A stretch of 64,000 bases of DNA from Sarcocystis neurona (taxonomy: Eukaryota; Apicomplexa; Conoidasida; Eucoccidiorida; Sarcocystidae). The DNA lies in assembly GCA_000727475.1 (NCBI GenBank), contig KL647323.1, forward strand, positions 139,777 through 203,776, read 5' to 3'. This document shows positions 11,501 to 24,112 of the stretch, one piece after another (position 1 is the stretch's first letter; each line of letters starts with the position of its first letter). The position numbers were made by a program, and so were the translations under genes. Below the pieces are notes generated by a model. That model did no database searches and had not been told where the DNA came from. It saw nothing but the letters and a program-made list of their open reading frames with translations.

Positions 11501-14500
11501 TGTGTAGTGTCCGGTAGAGAGAACGCGAAAGAGAGAAAGTGGCTCATAAAAAAAAGAGGAATACAAGTATGTCGAGGGGTCCTCGTAGGTGGGATCGGGT
11601 TACATACACAAGTATACGACAACTGCAATTTGTCTCCGTCTCTGTTTCACCCTCCCTCTTAGAGATGAAAAGGAAAGGAATGCGGTAGACCCGTTTTCCC
11701 TACACGTAGATGCTTCCCTCGCGTCGTCACGCCTCCTCGCTTTGTATACGTCTATCTATAGCCGTAGGTATGCATGTGCGTGCGTACGTACTTGCATATG
11801 CATCTATATATATATATATATATACTACACACTACGTGTGTAGTCGTGGTCAACGCAATAGCGAAGTACATCGGTCGTCACCTATTTCGGAAGAATTATG
11901 TGGTGTCTGCCAGCGTGTCGTGTGCGCGTCTCGCTTGTGTGTGCTTATACGTGTGTAGAGATGTACCAGGAAAATAGCGAACGGGGTCTGCTCTATCACT
12001 TGCATATATCTACAAACCCCACCTTATTCTTTGAATATACATATGTATATATATATTTTTCAGTGTCTACGCATATATGTGTCTTTGTGCCAGAGTGTCC
12101 ACGTATCAGCAGACGACTGCGTATCGACAGTACATATACGAATGCGTAGGCGTAGACATGTGTATGTATAAGTTTGTATCTGATAGGTATAGGCACCGAC
12201 GGGTGAGACCGGGGGGGAGAGGAAGAACACGGAAACGGCTGGACGCAGATTTGCTTACGACAACACCTTGCCGTGTATATGCGAAGAAATGAATATGCGC
12301 GCATTTGCCTACTACACTCACGCAGGTGTAGATACTTGCGTGTGTTTAGTGCTGCTTTGGCGTGAAAATACTCACAAACTGCAGTGCAGCAGCGGGTCAG
12401 TGCCGCGCCAGAAATTGAAGAAGGCGCAGAAGAAAAGACGTCCCCGCCGCGCTGTGTGCATGTCTGCATCCGCTTTTGCCTGAAAGAGTGTCTTCGTGGA
12501 GCGGTGCAGCAGATTCACGCCCACGTGGATGAAGCAGGTCGTGAATAGAACAAGTTTCTGGGCATAAAAGTCTTCGATGCAGGGGTGTGAGCGCCGCAGT
12601 TGATAAACGCGCACACCTGCATCCACCGCCATTTACTCAAGAAAACGACACCGTGGACTGAGCGAATTCTCTGTTCGGAGCTGCACAAACTTCTATCTCT
12701 TCTGTTTTCTTCTTCTCAATCTGCCTGCTCTTTCCGTCTGTCTCTCTGTCTATATATATAAACATACCCACGTACCTCCCTCTCCGTTTCTGCGTCTCTC
12801 TTTATGAACAGATATACGTACACCTATATACCCACGTGCCCCTTTGTCTCTCGATGTGTATTTTGGACTCCTTCTGTCTTTTTTTCACTCTATATGCGTA
12901 TATACCAACGTAAGTCTCCGTTTTCTTCTTTTTTCTCTCTATCTATGTCTCTCTACATATACATTAATATACATATATCTGTACCCACGTGCCCCTGCAT
13001 TTATATATCCACCTGCCTCCCTCTGCGTTTCTGTGTCTCATTCTCCTCCTTTCTTTTTCCGTGTGTCTACGGGGGTATGTGCTTCTATAAGAATAGTCAA
13101 GTGAGAAGGTAGACGGCGGCGCCGTGGTGACGCCGTAGGCGGTAGAAAGAGAGAAATTGCTTTTTTTCTTTTCTCGCTTCAGAAGACCAGGCGGCGTGGA
13201 CGGCAAAACTTCGTGCGGAGCAGGAAGAGCAAGCTAAAGAGTACACTCGAGCGATGAAGGAATTTCAAGAAAAGTACACCCAGCAGAACGCACTCTACCA
13301 GCAGGGGCTCAAGGAGCAGCAGAAGCAAATCAGCGACTGGAACCAGGTATTTCTTGCTTTTCTTCTTCTTCTTCCCGCCGATGTGGCTCCTTTCTATTCT
13401 TCGTTTCCTTGCCCTACCCCTGTTAGTGGAAGACGCGGTGTTGCCTATCTGCGTCATATCTCTCTCTTTGGCTGGGAAAGTAACACTGACCCGCGGGACC
13501 GGGACAACAGGCGCTGGCATGCGCCGGCGCCGAGAAAACGCCCTGCGTGTGGCTGCCGTGACTTCTGCTGCTGCTGCTGTTTCTCCTGTGTCTCTCTTCT
13601 CCTACTCTTTCTGTGTCCAGGTCGATTGCTTCACGTGAACCGACTGTCTCTCTTGTACCCATACATGTAAATATATATATGTGTTTTTGTATACAGATGG
13701 ACACCTGTATGTGTGTGTGTGTGTTTTTATCTTGATATATATGTGGTATGTGCCTATATATATGTCTTTATGTCAATACATACGTGAATAGAAGTATTCA
13801 TGTGTGGTGGGGACTTTTTGGGGACGCCTTCGCTCGGCCTCTGTGCGGGCGTGGCTGCCCTGGCGGGGAAAAGAGAATCACGCAGAAGAGAGAAGAAGAG
13901 ACGTCTCGACGGCTGGACAGGGAAACGCACACTTTCGGCCTAACAACGGCGTAGTCCTCCCCTGCATGTGGGCAGATATGACGCGGGAAACAGAGAGGCA
14001 CTCGACGGATCAAAATTCGAAATGTTCGGAAAGCTACCCGCATGCGCACCACGCACAGGAGTCTGTTCTAGAAAACAGAGGGTCCTCAACATATACGTGA
14101 CTATGTATATATATGTTGTTACATATCTAGGTTCGTGTATTACATATATATACACATGCGTATATATATGTACATATACATATATATTTATGTGTATTTG
14201 TGTATAAATACATATGTATGCATAAGTAAATATGTATGCGTATGTGTGTGTATGTGTATGTTTGTATATATGTATATATATAAGTATATATATATATGTA
14301 AACATGTATGCATATACGTGTGCAAGGATGTATATGGTTTTCTCTGTATAAACGTACGTATATATATATATACTGTGTACATATATGTGTGTGCATATTC
14401 ATATACATATTCATATACAGATTCATATACATATATATATGTATATGTATGTAGGTGTGTATATATATGTATTTATTAGGCGTATACATGATGTGTACCC

Positions 14501-17238
14501 ACGTGTGCCTTTAGTGTAGGTAGACTGGTAGGCGGACTTTTTGCGGAGGGTAGATGAACTTTCGTCGAGAATGAAAGAAAGAGAAAAAGACAGAGAGAGC
14601 TCAGAGACATGTGTGGAAAGACGCGCCGGCGTTGACGGGGTGCCCCTTCTTTCGGCGGCGAAGGGGAAGAGCGCAAAGGAGATGCAGCAGCAGCGGCAGC
14701 AGCCGGAGTCCGGCACGCGCAGAAATACGTAGCAGCACCACAGCAGCGCCCTCGCTTGCGCGCGTGCACGTATGCTCAGACGCAGTTCGATTCTCCTGGC
14801 TCTCCGTCCACGTCCTCCGCGCACAGTCGAATTTACACGAGAGAGATGCAGTGCCTTGCACGGGCAATTTCTTGCCATGGCATATAAATGTGTGTGTGTG
14901 TCTCTGTGTTTGTGTATGTGTATGTCTGCATACTCTTGTATATCTGGTTGGTACCGGGCGATGCGATCACCCCACGACGGGGCACATACCGAGATTTGCC
15001 GTCGCGGAGGTGCACCTGCGCATGTGTGTACATATACGTATGCATCTGTGGAATGTATGTGCGTATCACTCCAATTCGTGTGCCTATGGAAAGTCGATAT
15101 ATACATATATATATGTGGATATCTGCAAATTTATCTCTCTGTCTGTATGGATACGACTTGTCATGCCTTCTACGCAGAGACATGCCTTTTTGCCCTTGTT
15201 CACGGACAAGGAAACTCCGACGTGTGTATCGCTATGCGATGACGCATATGGATATTTTCAGCTGACCTGTCTCTCTGTGTCTGTCTCTTTTCATGTGTGT
15301 GTGTGTGTATACATCTGTCCATTTGCCTCGTCAACTCGCTCGCTCTCCTTTTTCACGTGTGGCCGCCGCATCACATTCTCTCTCTCTATATATGTACACG
15401 TGTATATATTTGTGTGAGTGTGTGTGTGTGTGTCTCCGTTAGCTGGGAATCGGGCCTGTTGAATGCAACAGACGGAGACGACTTGCATGTAGCTGTGTGT
15501 AGCTCTCTCTGGCACCCCTTTGCAGTCAAAAGCCAGTCGCCCGCGGCAGAAATGTTCTACTGTTGACTGCAAAAAATTTCTGCATATATGGAGACATCTG
15601 AGAACTCTTCGTCTTCTCATTATCCAGCAATTCAATAGTCTCTCTTGCATCTGCGTGCTGCCCTCTCTAGGTGTGCGGCTTCGTAATTATGTATATATAT
15701 GTATATATATATGTATACTACGTTTACCTATGTATATGATGTAGGCGTGATCGTACAAACGGAGGAATATACGTATACATATATATATAAATATGTATAC
15801 GGGTGTGCAAATATGTGGACGTGTGTGTATACACACCTACAGATCAACGTACATATCTGTATATAGGTGTGTGAACCTATGCGTGGTGTTCAAGCATAGG
15901 TAGAAGAATATCTATATGACTACATATGAAACGGTAAATCTATGTATACGCATATACGTATATATATATACACAGAAAGGACATACATATATATATATAT
16001 ATATACGTGGGTGTCTGTCTGGGTGAAACTTTATGCATGTGTACATACATACATATATATATAAGTATGTGTGTGTGGGGAGATCTATGTACTTGTGTAT
16101 GCAGGCAGAGAGATATGTGCGGGTGTGTATGGGTTGTGTAAGTTTATACGTGCGTGTATATGTATACAGACAGAGGGACACACTTGTGCAGACATGGCTG
16201 ACATTCTTTGCATCCGTGCGTACAGAAATAGAGAGAAGAGTACAGACGTATGTACTCATACGTATATGTGGGTTTGTGGAAATTTATATAAGCTTCTATG
16301 TATAGAGAGAAAGCAGCTGCGACCATTTGCTTTTTTAAGTTTATTCACACGCGCGTGTGTATCTGTGTATATGTGTGTGTACAGGTAGTAGTGGTGGTAG
16401 TAACCGTAGTAGCAGTAGCAGTAGTAGCAGTAGTAGTAGTAGCAGTAGTATGACGTAGGGGTGTATATCCACGTGGCTACTGAGAAAGTGTGTGTGTACG
16501 TGTGTGTGTATGAATATAAGTTTCGGTGTGACTTGCTTTTCGGCGGGTGTGCCGCAGCTGCTGGAAGACGCGCAGAAGACGCAGCAGCAAATCTACGAGC
16601 AAGAGATGCAGCGGGCGGAAGAGAAACGACTGAGAGAAGCGAGCGCCGCTGAGGAGTCAATGCGGGAGCAGATGGAGCTAATTAATCAATATAGGGAGAA
16701 GTTGGAGAAAATTGCCAAGACAGATTCCAGTGGCAAGTGCTTCGTCTACCCGGCTGCCGCCACGCCGTACGGCGCGTGCGCCTCTGCGGGCGCCCAGGAG
16801 CCCACGCGCCGGAGACGCCCCCGCCACACCGACCGGCGAGACAGGAAGGCGTGCTGTTAGTGTGTGTCTGTGTCTCTGCTGGTGTGTCTCTCTCTCTTTT
16901 TCTCTGCCGTGCTGCTTCGAAACCGTGGCCCACCGGCCGGGGACTTCCAGCGAGGTTCGCAGCGAGACCCGAGGACGACGGAGAGAGACACAGAGACACG
17001 GAGACGGCGAGGAACGGAGACAAACAGGGAGAGAGACAGACGGAAAGAGAGGGCGAAAGAGAGGGAGAGAGAAAGAGACAGAAGAAAAGGCATCCGCGTT
17101 TTTCGCACAGCCGGGTGCTAGCACGGGTGTCTGAAGCATGGCACCTGAGGAGAGCGAGTAGGGGCTCGAAAGGAATGGCGAAAGGTCTGTCTTGCTCTCG
17201 CGCACAGGCAGCTGCAGACTGAGAAGAAAGAACTTTAA
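8534..17238 (+). CDS. N-myristoylated, EF-hand-like coiled-coil protein (5 exons)
   Basis: Product not recognised by name. Exons 8534-8750, 10283-10429, 13183-13346, 16558-16736 and 17208-17238 join in phase at every junction with GT..AG introns and give 245 residues. The start ATG has a strong context. Residues 2-6 (GQKLS) fit the N-myristoylation consensus (Gly2, Ser6), so membrane attachment is likely. Residues about 28-60 resemble a helix-loop-helix with a degenerate EF-hand loop: Gly at loop position 6 and Leu at 8 are kept, but the last acidic residue is replaced. A second helix-rich segment spans about 73-120 and carries Gly-rich GVSAGGGIF. From about 122 the protein is Glu/Gln/Lys-rich and strongly coiled-coil-like. 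If intron 4 is retained, the reading instead ends at 16860 with a basic low-complexity tail; I prefer the spliced end. A membrane or cytoskeletal role is inference. Confidence 0.72.
8805..9600 (+). repeat. CTG/GCT triplet array inside intron 1
   Basis: Imperfect CTG, GCT and TGC triplets fill about half of the first intron (8751-10282) of the preceding gene. They read as Leu, Ala or Cys runs in the different frames and are not exons: the exon 1 donor and exon 2 acceptor join in phase without them. Confidence 0.75.
10895..11160 (+). repeat. (ACT/CTA/ACC)n triplet array in intron 2
   Basis: Imperfect triplets built on ACT, CTA and CCA. The minus strand reads as a long Val/Ala-rich frame, which is an artefact. 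The array lies in the second intron of the 8.5-17.2 kb gene and is the reverse complement in type of the GTA-rich array in intron 3. Confidence 0.75.
12372..12632 (-). CDS. Short unrecognised ORF nested antisense in intron 2
   Basis: An 86-codon minus-strand frame with a true ATG (12630-12632) and a G after it. The protein is not repetitive: it begins MAVDAGVRVYQL and has mixed charged and hydrophobic residues in its first half. The second half could follow a splice acceptor (CTCTTTCAG at about 12478-12486), so the exon limits are uncertain. It lies entirely within intron 2 of the plus-strand gene. No family is recognised; it could equally be chance. Confidence 0.22.
   Translation of the reverse strand: MAVDAGVRVYQLRRSHPCIEDFYAQKLVLFTTCFIHVGVNLLHRSTKTLFQAKADADMHTARRGRLFFCAFFNFWRGTDPLLHCSL
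16385..16452 (+). repeat. (GTA/GTAGCA)n triplet array in intron 3
   Basis: About 68 bp of GTAGTA and GTAGCA triplets, just before the acceptor of exon 4 at 16557. Complementary in type to the ACT/CTA array in intron 2. Confidence 0.8.
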
Positions 17239-19385
17239 CTGCAGGAAAAGAGGGGTTTCCTCCTTTTTTTTCAAAGAAAGTCCACCGACACGTGTTCCTG
17301 TCTTCCTCTGCTGCTGCTTCTGCAGCTCCAGCGGCCGCTCCTGGCGCGCACTGCGGCGGTGTATGCGGCTGGCGGCGACTACGGGGAGAAGAAGACAGAG
17401 AAAAACGAAGACAGAGAAGGGAACGAGAGAGCGGCTGAGGCATGTGGCACATCAACACATACTCGTGAAGACAGCAGGCCGCTAAAGATGCTCTGTGCAC
17501 AGATCTACACATGTAAAGAGGATATATATATATATCAACTTGCGAGTCATGTGGAACCCTCTCTACCTCTCTATACACCTGTATAGAGAGAACTGCTTAT
17601 ACGTGTACATATGTATACATGTATCAGTAAGTATCCATATACACATCTGTGTGAATGTATATGTATGCGAACGTGGGGACGTATATATATTTTGCATATT
17701 TAAAATAGTTGCGGAGGCGTATACCGTTTAAATTGAGCGTGGGAAGGCGTTTAGGATTTCCTGCGTGGCAAGTGGATGGTGGCTGATACGCATACGCGTG
17801 TGTCTGAAGAGATGAAAAGGGAGAGTGTCACAGACGTATGTGTAGGTGTTAGACGGTGAGGAAAAATTGCAAGCGGAGATGCGGCGTCTGCGCAGGTTTG
17901 TTCGTGTATACGCCCTCGAGAATACTGTCGCACGTGCGGATTCTTGGCATTTGTTGTAGTCTAATTCAGTAGTATTGTCTGCGGTGCTGTGCACACGTGT
18001 ACAGAATTTCTACCGTTCTCTGCCTCTGTAGAGCTGCTTGCTTTTTCTACAAAGGTACACGCACGCATATATGTATATGTATATCCATGTGTGTGTCTGT
18101 TTGCGTCAATGTACGCGTATACCTGTTGCTATGTAGACATGAGCAGTTGCCACCTTGATGCAGACACTCGGCGACGACATTTTTGTTGTTGACCACTGCG
18201 GCGAGGGGGACGAAAAAGCTGGCTGTTCTGTACGCCCCAGCAGCGTTCAGCCGCGCGTGTACCAAAGAATGATGGGCGGAGAGAGACAGGAGGAAGAAGG
18301 CACTACGACGTACAATATATATATATATATGCATATGTATGTGTTTGGACAGACAAATGTTTAGGTCGAGGACCTACTCGTCTATGGATAAATAAATACG
18401 CATCTACACGGGGGAGTACAGAGACCTGCAACACCGTGGAAGAAAGAGACGGGGAGGCGGCGCAGACACAGGGAGGAAAAATAAAAGACACATCAAGGGT
18501 CTCGGGAGAGTCCTACTAAACTTAGATATGTAGACATGCCTACAGGTTCTCAGAAGATATGCGTCTTTCGCGCTGCGTCCGTCAGTACAACCACCTACGA
18601 TTCAGCGTGTGCCTGTTCTAATGCGGAAGACCACAAATAGCGGTTGTTGCTGCTCCTGCGATCGCTGCTGCTGCAGTTGCTGCTGCTGCTGCAGTATTTG
18701 CTGCCAGTGTACTGCTGACAGTGCGGCCGCTGTTGGGGCTGCTGCTGTTACAGCTGCTGCTGCAGCTCCGGGGCGCCTGAGGGTGGAGTGAGGGGAGGTT
18801 GCTCTGGTGTGTTTGTTTGTTCTTTTTTCTTCTGGAATGTGTCTTCTTCCCTCGGGAGGAACTGATAACGATGCAACAATGTGAGTTTCCTGTACGCGGA
18901 GACGTATGTGTCCACGAGACAATTTCTCACTGCAAAGCGGGCTATCAGCGAGCACCGATTTTCTTCCGAAAAAAGTTGAAAAATCTTCCACTCACTCCGT
19001 ACCGCTGCGGCGGTGAAGGAGCCGGAACACTGCACACCAAAACAGCACATGACGCAGACGTGCTGCCTGGACGCCCGGCGAGGCACCCCGCATATATCTG
19101 CCTTCATGTCTACCTGCGTATGTAGAGGGTCCTGTATACATGTATACATACGTATTCGTTCACGTACACCTCACGGAATGGGACACCGAGTTTCAGAATC
19201 ATTTATGCATATGTGCGCATACACGGAGGCACTCGACGTAGGGACTTGCGAAGCATGTAGTCATGTACTTCGGTGCTCATACATACACGTAAGTATATAT
19301 ATATATATACGTAGAGAGAGAGAGGTATAGATATATATAACATCCAGGGCGGGACACAGTGTTCTTTGTTCTCTACTTTCACTGC

Positions 19386-19420
<35 letters not shown>

Positions 19421-21611
19421 TGTTCATACACGTGTATGTATCTACACATAAATGCGTGCTTCCGTGTAGCGTAGAGATAGAGGTGGAGTCACAGCGCAAC
19501 AAGATGAATGTGGACACACAACATCACGTGAAGACTACCGAACATATACATTTACATATATATATATACATATATATATATGCCTGCTTAGTTATGTATG
19601 TACATCGTTTTCGAACGGTAGAAGGTATATGTGTACACGTATGAATAAATTCCTGTAAGCGACCTAGAAGCATACACACTTATGTCCTCGTGTTCATTTA
19701 AGCATGTCTCTTCGTATATATGATTGTCTAACACTTCACATAAAAAAACAAGTACACACGTCCTTTGGTACAGTGAATGGAGATTCGAGCAGTCGCCTAT
19801 ACGACCAGGCGCCGAAGACCACTCGACGCACCTCCCACGGCGAGGGAGAGGAGGCTTTTTTCAGACACAGCAGCACGCACACTTTGTACGCTTTTCCACA
19901 GCATGAACATCAAAGATTGCAGAAAATCTACACAGATGTGTCTCGTGTATGACCACCTGTTTGAACTCCCTTGAGGACACGCGTAGAAAGGTGACTATGT
20001 AGGCATATACGCAGAGGTATATCTACTCATGTGTGTATATATATATATATACATACAGATGTGTGTCTACAGATACCTACGTGTGTGCGCTCTATTTACA
20101 GGGAGGGATTGTACACATACGTATCCCCGAGTAGATATGTATGTGAGTGCTTATGCTTGATTTTCCTGCGTTCTGTAGTCGACGCACGGACCGTGTGAGC
20201 CACGCCCAGGATATTTATATGTAGACAGAAATAATACGGATATGCGTATATTGTGCCACGGCTTTGTATGGAGGTGGGACACCCGGAAGACCAACTGAGT
20301 AAGAACACACATGCATACAACTGTTGCAAATATATGTATACCACGTGTGCGAAGGTGAAAAAAGTAGAGAAACACATGCAACAGTTGCGTCTACACCTGA
20401 TCTACTTTGACAGACAGATGACAAGTTACAAAACGCATATGTTCACCACCCGATATTGATGAAGTACGAGAAACTTGGAACCATGTAAGAATGGAGAATG
20501 GCAGCCCACTACCCAAGCTTGTCCTTGTACGTACGAAAGCGGTGAACGGAAAGACGCTGCAGAAGAATTAGCTAATGGTTCAGTTACGCTCCACTCAAAA
20601 ACTCACGGCGCGGAGTAGAGACACAGCTCGTGCATCATCTGTGACTACAAAACGCATATATATATATATACATATGTATATGTACGTGTGAACTTGGTAA
20701 ATGGCGCTTGCTGAAAATGAAAAAATGTATGTGGATACACATATATATATATATATATATATACTTATGTATGTACGTAAATACACAAGTACGCTAGTGT
20801 AGCCTTATACGTGTCTACCAACTTTGAAAGAGAAAAGGCAGGCGACATTACAACTTTTCGACTTATAAGTTAGGAGAGAGAGGTAGCACTTTTTCTATAA
20901 CGAAGCAGACGCTGTCGTGATGGTTGCTGCTACTACTGCATGCGCAGTCCAGAAGACGGTCAGCAGCGGGCAGGAGGGCTAGACAGTGCCCACTGATCGA
21001 CGTAAGCGCCTATTCGTACATGTAGTCACGTGTACCGTGTCATACTAGATTCCACGAAGTCTACACGCACACTTCCGTACGTGTCAGAAGTGCAAAGTTC
21101 AAAGAGTACTGTGACACCTCCGTCTCTTTTTTACCTGTGGACCAAGTTATCTACCTCTTTATTTCCCTAGCTCTATTGCGTATATCTCTCTATGCGTGTA
21201 TCCCTCTTCCCGCACTCCAAAGTCAATAAAGGCGGACTCACCTGTTTATTCTCCTCTCCATGAACACACGTCAACATGTTGACGGCGTGCAGGCATGCGT
21301 AGATGTCCGCGCCTTTTTGGGGTGTCAGTCAGAGATCGAGGTACCAGCACAGTTGTGTTTCCCAACTTGCTGACTCAGATGTTTCTTCTCTACGTGTAGA
21401 TTGAGACGGACGCGTGCACCACAGTGTCGTTTCTTCTCTTCTGTATGGTACACATCCTCTAGTTCCCTTGGTCCATCTCCATAGTGTCCCTCGGTTCGCA
21501 ATTCTACACCGGCCTGGGCCTTGCATGTGATCGCGTGTACTTCGGCACTTGAAAACAACCACAGGTCCGTCTATAGGTGGGTACATGCACATATGCTCGC
21601 ACGTCGTACAG
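17239..21611. other. Repeat-rich DNA with scattered exon-like islands
   Basis: Mostly TA and TG microsatellites. Around 18600-19150 three frames on both strands are open and non-repetitive for 100-130 codons; a plus donor (GTGAGT after 18880) and a minus donor (GTGAGT after about 18995) both exist, so I cannot tell which strand is coding. Around 21325-21592 two minus-strand frames are open behind a good acceptor (TTGTTTTCAAG), one of them Cys-rich. The rest shows no gene. Confidence 0.4.
19704..19952 (+). CDS. Small unrecognised ORF (82 aa)
   Basis: Opens with a true ATG (MSLRIYDCLTLHIKKQ) and ends in TGA. The composition is ordinary rather than repetitive, with a charged Ser/Thr/Arg-rich centre and a Gln/His-rich end. 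It has no hydrophobic segment and no motif I know. It lies alone between microsatellites, so it may be an exon of a larger gene or a chance frame. Confidence 0.22.
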   Translation: MSLRIYDCLTLHIKKQVHTSFGTVNGDSSSRLYDQAPKTTRRTSHGEGEEAFFRHSSTHTLYAFPQHEHQRLQKIYTDVSRV

Positions 21612-22270
21612 AGTCTGCGCGCGGATAAACATATGTGTGTTGCGTTGTGTCACTTCCTCGGCTGTGTTCCGTTAATCCACTTTGCTCAGCACAACACACG
21701 GGTGATCAGTTTCAAAGGTAGTCACGATATTTCCTGACGAAACGCCTATCTCGAACTCACGGCGAGACGGGGGAACAGAGAGCCGCACACAGATATGAGC
21801 GTCAAAACTTGTGGGCTCTAGGTATACACTGATTCACGCGTCGGTGTGTATATAGACGTACGTGAGTGATGCTAATCTGCTTGTACGTCCGTACATCTAT
21901 GCCGTCTCGGTCTCGATACACACATACACGTACATACGCCTGTACGCGGACGTGTACGTATGTTTACGTGTTTTGTTGGATTCTGCAGCATTTAGCAGTT
22001 AAACCTCCTGGTGACGTGGCACTGCCATGTTCACATCACTTTGCAGTCTCCAACAAGTTCCGTTGCCTGAGAGAGGAAGAGTGTCTTTTTTGCCTAGTAA
22101 TTTCGCGCTTTCATTTTCCTCTCGTAACGCTGCTACAGAGCAATATGCAGGAGCAACAACAGCCTGTGCTCTATTCTGTCCTGGTCTCCGTAACTGGTGG
22201 TGTGCTGCTGCTGAGTGTATGGTGTACACACAGACGTACGGCGAGACATCTGCGGCGTCGGGCTGCGTAG
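21612..22270 (+). CDS. 3' end of a possible Cys-containing single-pass membrane protein
   Basis: Three exon-like segments. Exon 21989-22096 has a fine acceptor (GGATTCTGCAG) and a GTAATT donor and encodes a Cys-rich stretch with GDVALPC and CLREEECLFCL. It joins in phase 0 to 22139-22270, which follows a pyrimidine-rich acceptor and encodes a short Gln-rich linker, one hydrophobic segment of about 18 residues (VLYSVLVSVTGGVLLLSV) and a basic tail ending RRRAA then TAG. This is the layout of a type I membrane protein end: Cys-rich ectodomain, one helix, short cytosolic tail. An upstream exon-like piece (21612-21717, also Cys-bearing) has good splice sites, but its phase 1 end does not match the next exon, so an exon between them is missing or it belongs elsewhere. 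The start is not found. Confidence 0.38.
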
Positions 22271-23223
22271 GGGCTCCTGCCCCGTTGTTCTGTGCAAGCG
22301 TTTGTGCTAGAACACAGGGAAAGCGTGCCAACATGCGTATATCTCTGCTTCGTCCCTGGACGCTTTCATCTGCAAGTGTGCATGCTCAGTCAAATTCACA
22401 CGTGCGGATAACCCCCATATGTGTATCATACTCCTACATTCGCTGCCCCTATGTGTGTGCGGCTCTCGACGTATCGGTAAAGCATTAGGTAATAAATACG
22501 GAAAAGTGTGCCTGTACCGTACGTGGGGGCGTGCAGAGTTGCAACATAGTGGTACATCGTAGAGAGGCAACTGAGAATCGGTGGAAGGTCTTCACTCAGA
22601 CTCTTCATACAGACACACACCCTCTTCCGCATACACAAATCCGTCTATATGTCTGTACATATGTACATGTGTATGCATGTGCGCGTCTCCGTAGATACAC
22701 CAACACAGCTATATATATATATATGCGGTGATAGATCATCTATATATATATATATATACACGCATGTACCTACAAGTCATTTGTAGAGTTCGCTACTGTG
22801 GGTTCGTCATGATACGGGTATTAGAGTGGACTGGCCGGATACTTGCATGTTTAGTCACCCCCAGAAGGCCTTTTACGTCTCCTCTATTCTGCACATGTGC
22901 TGTAAGCAAAGCCAACGCTGCAATGTTGACTACCGGGGTGGTCCAGCTGTTCAGCAATACATATGCGTCAGGAAGCAAGGTACTGCTATACAACGGGACG
23001 CTGTCAGGGCGTACGTTTTTTACGTATTTACACATTTTACAGTATGCGTAGATACCTACAAAAAATATGCGTACCCGACATTGAAAGACGCCTGTATATA
23101 CGCGTCGTTTTTGTGAGATTGACCAATATTCTTTCTCTACGCAGTCATGGCATCGCACGAACAGCAGTCTTACCACTCTTCGTCCCAGTGAAGTCACCGC
23201 ATTCTTTTTTTTTTGTGCTGCAG

Positions 23224-24112
23224 TGCTGTTTTTAATTGTCAAGAGAGTGATAGCAACAGCACCGGCAGCCGTCTCGATGCAGCGCCGGCCTGTGTAGAAG
23301 CGATTCTTTGTTTGGTTGGGAAAGTGAACTTCAGCAGCCCAATCGATCCCGAAGAGGTAACAGTGCGGTCGCAAGGCTGTCTGTCTGCCACAGGCTGCAA
23401 ATATGTTGATTCTTCCGCCAGGAAGGTGAGGAAAGGAACAGACTGTATCTTTTCACATCTGGTGCTGCACAATGCGAGGCTTCCGAGATGCAGCGGGATT
23501 CACTGCTCTCTGTCGCTGTGTTCCGAAGTACGCGCGCAAGCAGCGCGGCATGGGAAGGTCTCTGCTCCGTAGGCGACAGGCTTGTCTTCACACATTATTC
23601 CGAGCAGCAGTGAGAACATACTCTCTATCCACATAATCATCCCTGCTACACCCGTTCAGGACGCTTGTAATAACATATGGACGTGCGCAGCCGTCATACG
23701 AACTCTGCAGGCAGTATACACAGTTTCGACTCGCAAGACTCTACCAACACAGTGAGGTCACACTTCACACGCCGACAGATATGCATGTGTTTGTTCGGTG
23801 GAATCTTCCATTTCACCCACTGCTGTACGTCGCAAATTTCAAAGCCGACGCTACAGACAACCCACCCGTGGCTCTTTTGATAAAAGACGTTTTTCTACAC
23901 TGCCGGCACGCCGTACGGATACGCTGTGAACGGGTACCCTTGCATGTACATGTTATGTGCAGAACCATCATGAGGTTCGAACATGGCGTTGTGATAAGGC
24001 AGTCTCTCCATCTGAAACGATCCGTTTTCTTTCCCTGTGCGGCAGCAACACAGAACTCAACAGCCCTCCCGATGGAACCTACTTTTACTGGACTTCGACA
24101 GTTCTTGTAGAT
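23224..24112 (+). CDS. Cys-rich protein, internal exons only
   Basis: Exon 23224-23425 follows a very strong acceptor (T-run then GTGCTGCAG) and ends at AAG|GTGAGG. It encodes about 67 residues with Cys pairs (NCQES, ACVEAILCLVG, GCLSATGCKYV) and two N-glycosylation sequons (NST, NFS). It joins in phase 0 to 23963-24112, which follows ATGTGCAG and encodes WRCDK and DGTYFYWTSTV before a GTAAAC donor (or 24106 with GTAGAT). Paired Cys and sequons suggest a secreted or surface protein; that is inference, and I could not match it to the coccidian SAG/TA4 pattern. A third exon may follow the acceptor at about 24155, where two frames are open. Neither start nor stop is resolved. Confidence 0.38.

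Noticed and set aside
16737..16860. Basic 41-residue C-terminus for the 8.5-17.2 kb gene by reading through
   Set aside because: Low-complexity Arg/Pro-rich tail; a GT donor and an in-phase acceptor give a short terminal exon that continues the coiled coil. Kept as the alternative.
22930..22980. Thrombospondin type 1-like WSSC motif
   Set aside because: Only four residues match, there is no surrounding TSP1 cysteine pattern, and the frame is closed just upstream.
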